DNA of 64,000 bases from Litsea cubeba (GCA_012931725.1 CM022945.1:13440087-13504086); one strand, 5' to 3'; shown: positions 22,115 to 34,200, counted from the first letter of the stretch. The notes: generated by a model from the sequence alone, not told the origin. Numbers and translations are program-made.

Positions 22115-22900
22115 ATCTTATTCAGAATCAAAATAGAGAGAGGTGCATTTTGTTAATCTCAAATGTATCTACCTATAATTCCCAACGCCCAAGCCAATAG
22201 TTTAGAAGTCCACCTAACTTTATTAGGAACTTTGAATTTCATGGGCAGCAGTTGGGAGATGTCGATTTTTGCTTGGTAGATTGACGGCTTCCAATTAAGA
22301 AGGGATAGAGTAAAGAGGACATAAATGAAAGTAGAAAGATAGACATGTTTGGATGTTAGGCAAGGGTGCAAATGGTCAAAATTGATTTGAGTCGCATTAA
22401 AAGAGGTCAATAGGCAAGGGGGGTGTATATGAGTTAGAAGTACAACCCATATTTGACATGTTTTTCAAAAACAGGTAGGTCTAGGAGCATCAACCAACAT
22501 TACCTAAATTTAAAACCTGTATTCATGTACGTGAACTCATTTAACCCAGCTCGATCAACCTGTAGAATCTTGGCTCAAATCCAAACAATTTCAAATATTA
22601 GGCTATACTTAAGAGACAAAAGAAAGCACAACACAAGCTTGACTCTTTCTTTATAAAAACAAACTATTTTAAGAATTAAAATATTAAATCCCATAGGCAC
22701 AAGCTGGGCCGTGCCCTCCACGGGCCGTGCTGGTCCGTAGGCCTTTTTATTTCTTTGTTTTTAAATGTCAAAATTTATATTTAATGCTACATGTGGATTA
22801 GAGAGAGTATCTTACCAATCATCCACCTTTAATGATAAGTTATAATTCCATTTGGTTGGAAAAAAGAGTAGCTTCTCGATGCTAATACTCATTTAAGTAA
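22115..22900. other. Intergenic region, no gene
   Basis: No gene is seen. A short GGGCCGTG-rich patch at 22708-22742 resembles GC-rich ends of plant hAT elements (compare 24030-24185). Confidence 0.4.
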
Positions 22901-22908
22901 AAAAAAGT

Positions 22909-22970
22909 CTACATGGACAAACTTTTTGGACAGAATTTGTGACAACTGTCTAAAAAGTTTGTCCATGTAG
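22909..22970. mobile_element. Small foldback MITE: 25-bp stem, 12-nt loop
   Basis: Arms at 22909-22933 and 22946-22970 are inverted copies with one difference, again a G-U wobble in plus-strand RNA. The arm CTACATGGACAAACTTTTTGG matches the start of the 20148 foldback arm at most positions. It abuts the left flank of the element at 22977. Confidence 0.75.
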
Positions 22971-22976
22971 CATGAC

Positions 22977-23872
22977 TAGGGGTGTAACGGTTCGGTTAAC
23001 CGGTTATTTTGGGAAAACCGTTAACCGAACCGTAACCGCGGTTTTTGGATTTCATTAACCGTAACCGTAACCGTGAAGATAAAAACCGTAGAAAATCGAA
23101 CCGCGGTTAACCGTATTAGACGGTTCGGTTACGGTTATTAACCGTGGAAAAATCTAATCATGCTTAACCAATAGATTAACCCTTTTATATATTAATTAAT
23201 AGACAAACGGCTAGAATATAATGCCAACTTTTAAATTTCAAATTGCAACAGAGCATGTTGAACACTCTATTGAAACTGTGAATGGATGTGTATCAAAGAA
23301 ATTAGGAGAACATGAAAAAAAAAAAAACAAAGACCACAAAGAACATCTTAAACTTTCAATTAGGAAACATTCATATTCTCAAATATTTATCATGCATAGG
23401 ACAAGAGGGAACAAAATAGAAAAACAAAGAAAGAACCCACTGATTTTAACCAAGCAAAAAATTAGTTAAGAATTCAAAAAAAAAAAAATCTAATCTAGAT
23501 GGATCAATTAATTGGTGATATGGATTGAGGATTAGAATATGAGTTTCAAATTAGGGGGTTTGGGTTTAGGCGAGAAACGGATAAGAGAAAGGGTAGGTTT
23601 CTTTTATTAACGTAACACTTAAAGAAATATTTCATTCGGCCCTTAGTTTTTTTCCTTTATTTGTATAATGGTACGGTTAACCGAACTGTATTTTACGGTT
23701 CGGTTCGGTTAACTGCAGTAAGTTATTATAAAAAACCGTAACCGAACCGAACCATGCTGTTTTTGGATTTTATTAACCGTAACCGTAACCGAACCGTGAA
23801 ACACGGTTTTTAACCGCGGTTCGGTTCGGTTTGTTCGGTTAGACGATTTTTCGATTTTTTTTTACACCCCTA
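22977..23872. mobile_element. Non-autonomous hAT-like element with CGGTTAACCG subterminal repeats
   Basis: The ends TAGGGGTGTAA (22977) and its exact complement (ending 23872) form 11-bp terminal inverted repeats. The flanks AGCATGAC (22969-22976) and AGCACAAC (23873-23880) fit an 8-bp hAT target duplication with two changes. Both end regions (about 190 bp each) are packed with CGGTTCGGTT, GGTTAACCG and ACCGTAACCGTAACCG words in both orientations. These are likely transposase-binding repeats and can pair with each other. The centre is AT-rich; a 82-residue frame at 23221 has no known domain. No transposase is present. Confidence 0.75.
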
Positions 23873-24001
23873 AGCACAACTGGTTAAGTGAGGATAACGA
23901 CATTGATTATCATATTAGGAAAGATAATTTACATCCATTATTCATATGAATTAATGCTAATACCCATATGAATTAATACCATATCGGTAAAGATAATTCC
24001 C

Positions 24002-24190
24002 ATAATCCCATCGTGTCCTAGTCTAAGGCCATGACCCATTGACCGGGCCACCAGGCCGTGCCATGCCACAGCCCCCAGCACAGTACAGCCCGTCCCTTGG
24101 ATGGGTTGGGCCACGCTGGGCTGGTCAACATGCCAAGCTGGGCCACGACACGTTGACCGGCCCAGGCTCGGCCCGTTTACGCCTCTAGAC
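24002..24190. repeat. GC-rich relic of a hAT-type element end
   Basis: The block is unusually GC-rich for this region, with repeated GGGCCA, GGCCCG and TTGACCGG words, and ends in GGCCCGTTTACGCCTCTAG. Its complement, CTAGAGGCGTAAACGGGCC, is a common plant hAT end. The partner end was not found. Confidence 0.45.
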
Positions 24191-24234
24191 TTGTGTGTGT
24201 CAAATGCAGGTTTTGCCTTCCAAGATATGACAAA

Positions 24235-24357
24235 AGGAAAATTCTATATGCACTCCTAAAAGTGCTGAGCACACCCACATCCCTCTATGAAAGTCACCGT
24301 TCATAAAGAGATGTGGGTGTGCTCATCAATAAGGGAGGGTGTATATAGAATTTTCCT
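24235..24357. mobile_element. Foldback MITE with clear target duplication
   Basis: Inverted arms of about 57 bp (AGGAAAATTCTATAT... / ...ATATAGAATTTTCCT) share GAGCACACCCACAT near the centre, with an 8-nt loop. The flanks repeat: TATGACAAAA stands at 24226-24235 and 24357-24366. If the outermost A/T pair belongs to the element, the duplication is 8 bp (ATGACAAA, hAT-like); if not, it is 10 bp. No coding capacity. Confidence 0.85.
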
Positions 24358-24403
24358 ATGACAAAATGCAATCTAATTGAGAATGAGAATAAAGAACTCA
24401 TAT

Positions 24404-24455
24404 AGCCGACCCTAGTGTAGTAGGGACAAAGCTTCGATGATGATGATTGATGAAG
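24404..24455 (+). mobile_element. RTE LINE 3' tail
   Basis: ATAGCCGACCCTAGTGTAGT then AGGGACAAAGCTTCGATGATGATGATTGATG is a clear copy of the RTE 3' end with its TGATGA tail. Only the last ~50 bp is present. Confidence 0.7.
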
Positions 24456-24591
24456 GGCAGGGAGTTCTGAACTGTTTGTCATCACACACTTTCTTAATTT
24501 AGCTACTAGCTTTACTTGAATTAAAAAATTTATCTTGAGAAGATAATAAAAGTTTAGAATGATTTGGGTTTTGATGCTTAGATTTCATTGA

Positions 24592-24889
24592 CATGTTGAT
24601 GAAGCTGGCCGGGGAGAATTGTTTGAGGCTTGCCATAAAAAAAAAAAAATCCAGATTAGTGGTGGCATGTTACATCTTGGTGGGTTGCTAAATGAGTTAT
24701 GGAGATTAGGAGGGATGTGGCCTTAATTTTTGATACACCTCAATGTTGATGAAGCTGGCCGGGGAGAATTGTTTGAGGCTTGCCATAAAAAAAAAATCCA
24801 GATTAGTGGTGGCATGTTACATCTTGGTGGGTTGCTAAATGAGTTATGGAGATCAGGAGGGATGTGGCCTTAATTTTTGATACACCTCA
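24592..24889. repeat. Tandem duplication of a ~150-bp unit
   Basis: ATGTTGATGAAGCTGGCCGG starts at 24593 and again at 24743. The two copies run almost identically to GATACACCTCA and differ in the length of one A run (13 versus 9) and one T/C change. This is a recent head-to-tail duplication with no coding function that I can see. Confidence 0.93.
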
Positions 24890-27365
24890 CATTTACAACC
24901 CTGCTATTTGTCCAGTAGGGCAACTGGATTCCAACCATGTGCAACTGTTTTGGACTACAAATTAGGGTTAAGCTCAATCTATTTGTTTAATATTAAGCCA
25001 TGTGTCTTTTACTTAATTAAGTCAAACCATCTACTCAAAGCCTCGTTGGTTACATGAGCCCATGGCTAATCCATGGGACATTAGGCTAGAAAACAATTAA
25101 TTGCCACCCATAAAAAAGATCAGCCATCTTGTCCGAAGTGGGCAGGTTTGACTAGCCCACAAGAAGCCTTAGATTAGTAATCAGCAGGGCACTAAAAATT
25201 AAAATATCTAAATATCTTTTTATTTTAATCAAATATTATATGAGTAGTCAATCCGACATTGAGCTCGGGCGGAATTAGGAATTCTTCCTTTGGGGCTACT
25301 ATATAGAAAAAAACTTATTGGGAGGGCCACATATAAAAAAATATATATGTAGTTCTCAAAATATATAAGGGACTTTTTTGAGTTTTGTGGGGATCATACG
25401 TGAAAAAAATATAAAGTCTTCTAAGACCTTACCTATTAAAAATCCAAGCCATCAAAAATGAAAATTCTTATCCTTGTGTTGAATGTCTCCAAACTTTACT
25501 TTAATATCAGTCGGTCTCACTATAAAATTAAAAACATGATTAATTTCATGGTTAATCATATATAATATGTTTTTACTATATTATTAGTTATATATTAAAT
25601 CAATCCAACCAGCTCCAATTAGAATAAATTTTGAGAACATATGGATAGCCCAACTGATTAAATATTCAATTTCTCACCCAACCGTCCAAAGTTTAATTCT
25701 TGGGTCCTCTTCCTTACCTATACAGTTGGTCTTCTCCCCAACATTTGTTCTGTTTCAATCCCTTAATCGAGTTTCTCTTATAGATCTAGACACAAAATTA
25801 ATTTCAAAGGTAAGAAACGTTCCAATTCCCAGCTTGAAATCAGAATGTTTTCAAAATTATTAACACATGGCTATGATATGGGGCCCACCTTATCTCCCAT
25901 CAGATTCCAAATTAACAGTTAAAAATGCATTATGAGGTGTGTGGGCCCCATCTGACTGATAATATTGGAAAATCCCTCAACTAGCTAGGTTCCACCTCCA
26001 CCGCCCAAAATCCTAGCAGCAAAGGATTTGAGTCTTGTTTGGTGGGGTGTCAGGATTAGACTCATCAGCAGTGGGCCCCACTGGATGAAAGTTTCAAACC
26101 TCCTGCCTGCCCCCCATTTTTTCTCATCCAAGATTCCTTCTATTCCGGACACATGTGTAGCCACCACCCGTCAACTCAGCCCTTACTGCCATACTTGAAA
26201 AAAAAATTGATAAGATAAATCAGGACCGTTGATATAGTAGTGGGCCCCCTCTGAAGATGAAGGTCTATATTGTGAAAATGAACTAATCAAGCCAAAACTT
26301 TACAGGTTGGATGAATGGCCAGAAACTAGCAGGCAGGAAGAAGTTAATTAAAAAACAAAAAACAAAAATTTGAATAGATTAGGATTTGGTTTGGTACTCA
26401 CCTTATCAACATCAAAACATTCCATCTTTATCTATCTGTGTGATTGAGGCCCTCTGCAGTCGTTATGAAGTGTTTGTATCATCCATTATTTTTTCTTAAA
26501 TTTTAAAAGGTATTTTTTCGTTAAAACTTTTATTTTCCTTTAAATAACTTGCCTATTATTTTAATTCCAAAAAAAAAAATGAGAAAAAGTGATGAATGGA
26601 TATTTCTACCATGGTTAATTAAATTTGAGATATTAATGCAAGGTCTGTTAATTAATACAAGGCATTACAAAGATCAAGACAAATCATTAAAGCATATGAA
26701 GTAGTCATTTTACCATTGATGCACTTTGTTACATTCCATGCTTTACTTTTTATTCTTGGCAGTAATCCCCCACCCATATGAGTTAAAACAACTTCTAAAT
26801 TATCACTTAATTTGCTTTTTAACAACTTTGGTTGGTGAATATTATGTAAAACCAATCAAGAGACATAATCCTTTAATTTTAATCCAAATTAAATGGTTCC
26901 TGTTAACTAACTCAATCTATTATTAAACCATTTTAACTATCCCATCTGTTTGAGTGGCAAAACTGCAATGGATGGTGGCTTCATTTGGACCAAAGCAACC
27001 ATACTAGTTTGATTTCACCCCAGCTATAATTAAAAAGAACAGTGGAACTTCCAGCAAAAGCTGTAAACTACAATTTTAGTAAGTTTGGTTGGGTTTGCTC
27101 AATTAGAGCTCACATGTGGTTGGGTGTTTGCTAATCACAAGCATCAAAAGTAATTTTGACCATCTGACATTGAAAGTGTCATTTGTCCACTACCATCTTA
27201 ACATATTATGGGCTAATTTGTTTCATATAATTGAAATTAAAAATGTGGAAACAAATGTGAAATTCAAAAAGTGATCATTAGCAATCACCCTAGTAATTCA
27301 AATCATATTAAAGTATTAAAGTTAGGGTTTCATTTACATCCCCTTCTTTACATCCTTCACCGCTC
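24890..27365. other. Intergenic region with hAT-end relic, no gene
   Basis: No gene is supported in 2.5 kb. At 25266-25290 GGGCGGAATTAGGAATTC resembles the left end of the hAT element at 2221 (GGGGCGGAACTAGGATTTC), and GGGAGGGCCACA follows as in that element, so this is probably the diverged end of a relative. Two GTGGGCCCCA-type words occur near 25880 and 25942. Confidence 0.45.
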
Positions 27366-27382
27366 AACTCTCACATCTTAGT

Positions 27383-27542
27383 TAACCCCAAGGCGTAGCT
27401 CAGTTGGCCTAAGACCACAGTTTACACTCGAAGGCTATAGATTTGAAACTCCACTACCACACTGGGGCTACAGAAGAGTTTACCCGGCTTTCCTCTCGGT
27501 CCGGAGGGATTAGTTCAATCCAAAAGGGCTAGGAACCTTCCG

Positions 27543-27586
<44 letters not shown>
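27383..27586 (+). mobile_element. tRNA-derived SINE, copy 3, full length, with 13-bp TSD and long A tail
   Basis: The head CCCAAGGCGTAGCTCAGTTG carries box A. A weakened box B (GATTTGAAACT) follows, then the family body (CACACTGGGGCTACAG, ACCCGGCTTTCCTCTCGG) and about 42 A residues at 27545-27586. The 13-bp duplication CTCACATCTTAGT is perfect (27370-27382, 27588-27600). The long pure A tail and perfect duplication point to the youngest insertion of the four copies here. Confidence 0.9.
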
Positions 27587-27589
<3 letters not shown>

Positions 27590-27600
27590 CACATCTTAGT

Positions 27601-28080
27601 CATTTGAGCTCATTGATCGAAGCGGAAGTCTCGCTAGGCCTTGTTTAAAAAGGGATAGAGTTCAGTTATTAAAAAATATTCACCTGCGCACTTACACACT
27701 ATATATGTGCGTCCAAGTTGTCTTAGAGGTGAGATCCATCCTGGATATTCAGGTGTTACATGTGACGAGCGGTCTTAATAAGTGTTGCTCATTGTGCTCA
27801 ATTACTGTATATTCCATACAAACAAACATGCCCGATAAAAATTTTTCAACATATTAATTCTTTATCTTCAAAGCACTACAAAGTAATTAGCCCAACAATC
27901 CACCACTACAAAACAAAACACAAATTTTATTTATTCTAGAATTAAAAAAAAAATCAACAAAGGCTAAAAGGCCCCTTCATAAATTAATTAATTAACACAA
28001 AAGCCCAGGGCATATCTTGAAATTATCCATTAAAAATTGGGTGTTCCATACAAATTCCAGAAATACTCTCTCATCGTCGC
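27601..28080. other. Upstream region of the epimerase gene
   Basis: No gene; AT-rich DNA leading to the promoter. No specific regulatory element is asserted. Confidence 0.4.
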
Positions 28081-28081
28081 C

Positions 28082-28089
28082 TATTTATA
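28082..28089 (+). promoter_or_regulatory. TATA-like box of the epimerase gene
   Basis: TATTTATA lies 121 bp before the ATG at 28210, followed by CT-rich leader sequence (CACCTCTCTCTCG), common in plant 5' leaders. Confidence 0.5.
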
Positions 28090-28195
28090 CCTTCAGAGAG
28101 CTCCATTTCCAAAACTGTATTCACCTCTCTCTCGTGTTCTCTTTTCAGGTGCGAAACAGCAGAAGAAGAAGCTTTTGGGGTTTTCTTCTCTGGTT

Positions 28196-28276
28196 ATGGG
28201 ATTTGGGCGATGTCGGGAGATAGGGTTTCTGTTGAGTGCTGCAAAGGCATCAATGGCCTCGAAAAGGTCGTCTTGA
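28196..28276 (+). promoter_or_regulatory. Overlapping upstream ORF on the epimerase transcript
   Basis: ATG at 28196, 14 bp before the main start and in another frame, opens 26 codons that end at 28276 inside exon 1. It has G at -3 and G at +4, a better context than the main ATG (G at -3, T at +4). If transcription starts near 28110, ribosomes would meet it first. Confidence 0.5.
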
Positions 28277-31200
28277 GAGAGGCTCGCGGCAGCTCCGCTG
28301 AGGTAACAATCGCTTTCTTCTATTATTCAAATTCGAATTGTGAAACCCTAGGATTCTTGAAATCCATGTGCAATTTGGCATCAATTTCCCTCCGATTTGT
28401 CTCTTTCTTCCGGATTTCTTCGGATCTGTTGCATTTGATGTCTTTCTCTGCTTCTTTTCCGATTTCTTCATCAATCTCGGTGATAAATTTGATCGATTCC
28501 GTGTTAGAATGCGTTTGGATGTAATGAATCCTGAATTGATGGAAAAAAGATCTGTGTAAGGTTGTTAAGATACCGGATCATCGTGTGCACGATGAGATCC
28601 GAGTCGTTCAATTGCTGGTATTGGTAGGGCAGAGTGCGAAAAATGAGCTGGTTCAGATGATCCTGGCTTCTGATTGCAATATTTCTTTCTCTTCTCGATT
28701 TCTTCGGATCTGCTGGCTACTGATGTCGTTCTATGCTTCCTTTTCGGTTTCTTGATCAATCTCGGTGCTAATTTTGTTCGATTCTGTATTAGAATGCGTT
28801 TAGATGTAATGAAACCCTGAATTGATGGAAATATGCAGTGTCAGGTTATAAAAGGCCCTGTATTGCGTTTTCATCGCGTGCAATGTGATCTGAGTCATTA
28901 TTCAATTGCACTGATTAGGATCATCGTTGCTGTTAATTGGAGGATTTTTGCCTATCGAATGTAGATTGCTGGTTCTGTCTGTTTGTAATTGTTAATCAGC
29001 TTTCAATCAGTGGCTAGGATTGTTCCAGCAATGTGATTCTGGTGCATGTCCTGCCGTCGGTGATTATAATTGTTCTGCTGGCGTGATTCTTGAGGGGATG
29101 TTCAGACAAATTATTATTTTTCAGTAGGAGGGAAAGAAAGAAAGGAGAAAAGGGAAGACCCTGAGAAAGGAGAAGAGATAAGTAATGAAATTGATCTGGT
29201 GTAGATTTTGATATCTATGATCATTCAGCTGCTGTTCTTGGGGCATGTTGGTTCCAATTTCTTCTTTACGGGGAGAGTTGATGTGGCACATTCATTATCA
29301 CTTCTTTCATCGTGATGAGAAACGTGTGAAAGAAAGATAATGGGACGTAACAGTTTTGTTTTGGTTATTGATATATAAGATCTTGATGTAGCTCACATTG
29401 TCTGTAATGATTTAAGGAAGGATTATCATTTTCTCATTGAGTTCTATCATTCACGAGTCAGATGGTTTTTGAGCAACATGAAATTGATTACTTATATGGG
29501 TTATTTAACTGCCTTTCTCTCTAGACTAGTTTTGTGCCATTTTTTTTTTTTTCACTACTACTTAGGATTTTAATAGTAAATCTTGAGAAAGTGATGCCAT
29601 TTATGATAGGCTATAGTTATTTTAGGTATGAAATTTTTAAAATTCATTTAGATTTGAAGTTTGAGGCAAAGGAAGAAAGCAAGAGTGTATGATTTATAAA
29701 CTTTATAAATTCATATCTTCTCATTGCATGAATAAGAAAGTGATTGTTCTTTGTTTTGTGAATTTTCTCATGAAATTTGTGTGGCTCTGGTTCCCAGCAA
29801 CTCTAGCTTATTTTCTCCTATTTTGAAGGCCAAGTTGAGAACTCCTTAGCTCATTTTCTGGTAATTTGATAAATTTGGATCATTTGTTTATTCTGAGTTG
29901 AATATGTGATCCTTCTATATTAATGGATGAAGTTAATTAGAAGTTCAGTCGCAGCGGACCCACTGACTGCTTGTTATCTCTTAGATTATTGGCTATCTTC
30001 TTTGAAAGTAGATTTACAGGTATAATGTCTCTTCTAAGGTGTGTGGACGTGATCATGAGATATTTGGTCTGTGTTGGGATGATTTCATCAGCCTTTTGAA
30101 GGGGCTCATCGAATTTGGAGGAAGGGGGATGAGGAGATGGTTGTGTGCTTAACAACTAATATATCAGCTAAAGACCAATATATTGGAGAATATAAAGGTT
30201 TCGGCTTTGACGGATATGGTCTGAAACTGTGTTTTAAGTCCATGATGAGACGGCATGCTATATGATACATATCATCTGCAGCCCTGCCAATTGCCATCTT
30301 TATGGCCCCATGGGCTATGGCAGTACATTTGAATGCCAAGAATAAGTTGACAAATAAAGCTCGAATGTTCTCTAATATCTAATAGGAGCAGTTGGGGAAG
30401 GCACTACGGTAAAGAGCTGCAAGCCTCAAAGGCAATGCACTCTTACCATTCCTAAGAGGAAAATAAATTAACATTGTGTTAATTTTAGTTTTTGGCTTAA
30501 ATAGTTAAGTGGAATTTCAATTGTTGATGCAGATGATTTTTATGATTCCATCCCGACATAAAGATACGACCTTCTATCTCTCATTGTAGTTTGCCCTTTA
30601 TTTCAAGCAACAGTGCTATTCAATATATGGGACAAGGCTAAGATAATGAATGCTCTTATCGGTAAGAGAGAAATCTGGGTTGAAAATTTTAGTTCTTAAT
30701 TGGAGCTGACATTATTCGTAACCAATATTTGCTGAACAAGCCTGGTTTGAAATTGCAAATTTGACAAATGGAGGGGAAAATGGAGAGAAATGGACAGATT
30801 GTTTTTGGTGGGGAAGGCTCTACTGGGAAGTTCAAATTGTGGTCGGGGCCTGGGCGTGGTTAAACACAGAGGGATCTTCAGTCATATCTCTCCGCAAAGA
30901 AGATATGCATTTTGATAAGAGTCTGTTGTAGTATCGCCATTTGAAGGTGCTCAGTGTCACAGATGCAAAGTTGCATTGCAGGTTTGTATCATGTTATCAT
31001 TAAAAAAAGACATTTTTTTTTCCCTAGATCGCCTTCATAGATTTGGTTGTTCTAGGCAAGTGGATTCTTTCTAATGTCTATGGAGCTGGAGGCAGTTGTA
31101 GTTGATACTTAAATCTGTGCATTTGGTGTGAAATTTACATAGTCCACCTGTTACTTGACAATTGCAGATACTGCCTGTCCTTTTTTCTTTTTCACAACCA

Positions 31201-34200
31201 ATAGTCTAAGAGTCCCACTCAACCACCTTGACTCGCAGCCAAAAGGGCTGTCATTTACTGGCTTGTGAAATCCAATGTATTTACTGTAGAAGGATGTAAA
31301 CTTTCTTAGATGTAACCTTAATAGATAGGTTAAAAATGATGAAGTAACTCCAGTGAATGGAGTACTTCTCCTATATTGTAGAAGATGCTGTAGTGTTTAC
31401 TTTCCTCTTAATGGTTTCCTGGTTGTAGGAGCTATTTTTGCATTTTGCTTGTGCTGCTTTCTGTACACTTCTCTTATACTATGTTGATTCTTTTTAATAA
31501 AGTGAAGTTACCACTCAAAAAATTGGGGGGGTGTTAATCCTGATTAAATTGACTCAGATTTAGTGGCAGTTCTGTGTTACCTGATTTTAATCCAAATGAA
31601 GCTAGATCTAATGGAAGGTTGTATCCTTTAAGATAATATAAAACTGTTTTGTCAATTGATTGAAAACAAGCTATTCACCAATCGTTGAGGTAGCTAATTT
31701 GAGCTTCTTAGATTCATAGAGATGATTATTTTTAGAAATAAGAAAGGCTGGTCGTTATTTGTAACGGTCAGAAAACTCAGGTGGGTATATGTAAATTTCC
31801 CTTTCCTTTTCGCTTGCAATGTGCTCTGTTGACTGAATTCCTGCACCCTGACATAAATTATTACGACCTGTTGCTTTTGGACTTGATCACTTGTTTGTTC
31901 ACAGGTGTATTTGTATGGGGGTCAAGTGACATCTTGGAAGAATGATCATGGTGAAGAGTTGCTTTTTGTAAGCAGTAAGGTATATAGTAATATCTTCACC
32001 TCCTGGTTCTCTAGGGTCATGCTCATTAGTGGAAGTTTTCTGTCAAATGTAGGGCAGCAGTTTGAACTTCTTCATTGCCAATTTATGTGGGTGGGTTTGG
32101 ACTCCTAATAGTGTCGTTTTTATACCTTAACTTATATGAGGGCGTTGCTTAAGGGGAACTCATCCTTTGTGCTTGTAAGCACGATCTGCAGCTTTTCTGG
32201 CTTGTGGGGCCCGACTCCGCTCCTCAAGAATCAACAAGCCCAAAACCACAAGACAAAGTGCTTCATTTGGTGGCTAAAAATTATCAAACTTAGATGCCCT
32301 CATATCAAAGGTTAAAGTGATTTGATGGTCCTAATTTTTTGCATACCTAGGTCATAATAGACCTTTACCCCCCTACCACCTGTTGGCATGCATCTAGGTG
32401 GGGCCCTCAGCACAGGCTATTAATTTTCTTTAGAATTGCCTGATCATTCCTGAAAATGACCATATATTACATATCTATGCAAATTATATATTTCAAAGCA
32501 GCCATGATGCTATTTTATAACTAACATTCTGGCGGGCCCGCCTATGATCAGTCCTGCCCCCTTCACTCTCCCTACGTCCCCACCACCAGTACCACGACAA
32601 CCAAAGTGTCACCCACATTAATTCTACAATCTTTCCTAGACCCTACGTATATTCTCCATTGGATTGATCATGCAAACATTCTGATGGGGCTGAATATATG
32701 CCCTTACAAGGGTTGAGATGATCATCTGGCCCCTATTGTTTGCAAAATCCTTGGCCATGGCATGCATCCAAGTGGGTCTCACAGCTCATGCCACTAATTG
32801 CTCTACAGAGGCCTGGCTGTCATGGAAATTTTCTCTCTTACATAGAGTTAACAATTTTATGGGGAATATACATTTTTCATAGAAGGTAATATTACAACAC
32901 AGGGATTTTACTCTTTTTCTACTTAAAACTGTTGTAGTTACTTGCCTGTTCACTTACTTTTTGTAGGCTACTTTCAAGCCTCCAAAGGCTATACGTGGTG
33001 GGATTCCAATATGCTTTCCTCAAGTACGTATTTGTTTTTTAATGCTTGTTCTTTTGTTCTTGGAGTTTTACTGTACTTTGACTATTTTCATGGGGCATAA
33101 TCGAAATTACTTTGAAACTGCAGTTTTCAAGTCATGGAGTTCTTGAACAACATGGGTTTGCAAGGAACAGGTTTTGGTCCATAGACACTAACCCACCACC
33201 TTTTCCTACAAGCAGCTCCAACAAGACTTTTGTGGACTTGCTTCTCAAGCCATCTGAGGAGGATGGCAAGATATGGCCTCACAGGTATCCTGAGTAGTGA
33301 ATGCAGACCATTTTGTTTTGGAAGCCGTAACAATTTAATGTTTAGCACATGTCAAATATCTATTTTCTTAGATTACTTCATGATTGATGGTACTGAGATT
33401 TTCTCGGAAACAAATTTATAGTTTGGCTGAATACGTGGTATGTTGTTCTGCAGCTTTGAGTTTCGTCTAAGGGTAGCACTAGGGCCTGGTGGAGATCTGA
33501 TGCTGACATCTCGCATCCGAAATACTGATTCAAAACCATTCAATTTCACATTTGCGTATCATACATATTTCTCCGTTTCTGATATCAGGTGTGCGAATTA
33601 ATTCTTGATGAGCTTCATTAATGCCTGCCGGAAGTATTCTCTGTCTGGTATCTTTGATGATGGAAGATGGGTTTATTACTTTATTTGATACAAAAAAAGT
33701 GCTCTTTCTATTTCATTGACATAATACCATGACGATGAAGCAACCTGTTGATATTAAATATTGCATTGGATCATGCAATGAGGGCGTGATTCCCTTCCAT
33801 GAATGGTTCAAACCAGTCCTCTCTTGGATCTCATTGATATTAACAATTGTATGAATAATGAAGCGAGAGCATGATTCACTCCTACGAATAGTTCTATCCT
33901 GTCCTTTCCCCAAGTTAAGTGATGGGCCTGATTATCATGGATTTTGGGTGGGATTCATGATATTGACCATTTGGGCTGATTCATGCCATGGAAGGATTTA
34001 GTCCAGTGGTTTTTAGCACCCTGGTCGAAATGATTTGGGTCATCACCTAGCATGAGATCTAATAATCCAGCAGTGGGCCCATAGAGTGAAGTGGAGGATT
34101 TGATTACTTTGCATTAGTATTGATTATCGGTGGTAAATCATTATTGATGAACTAAAGCAAAACTATGTACGAAGGATCAAAATAGATGAGGTAGAAGTGC

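Noticed and set aside
24592..24620. miR167-like sequence (TGATGAAGCTGGCC)
   Set aside because: It matches the known miRNA only in a few bases and has no hairpin partner; it belongs to the tandem duplication.
27386..27460. tRNA gene on the plus strand
   Set aside because: Same family as above with weakened boxes and a 42-nt A tail flanked by a perfect 13-bp duplication; it is a SINE.
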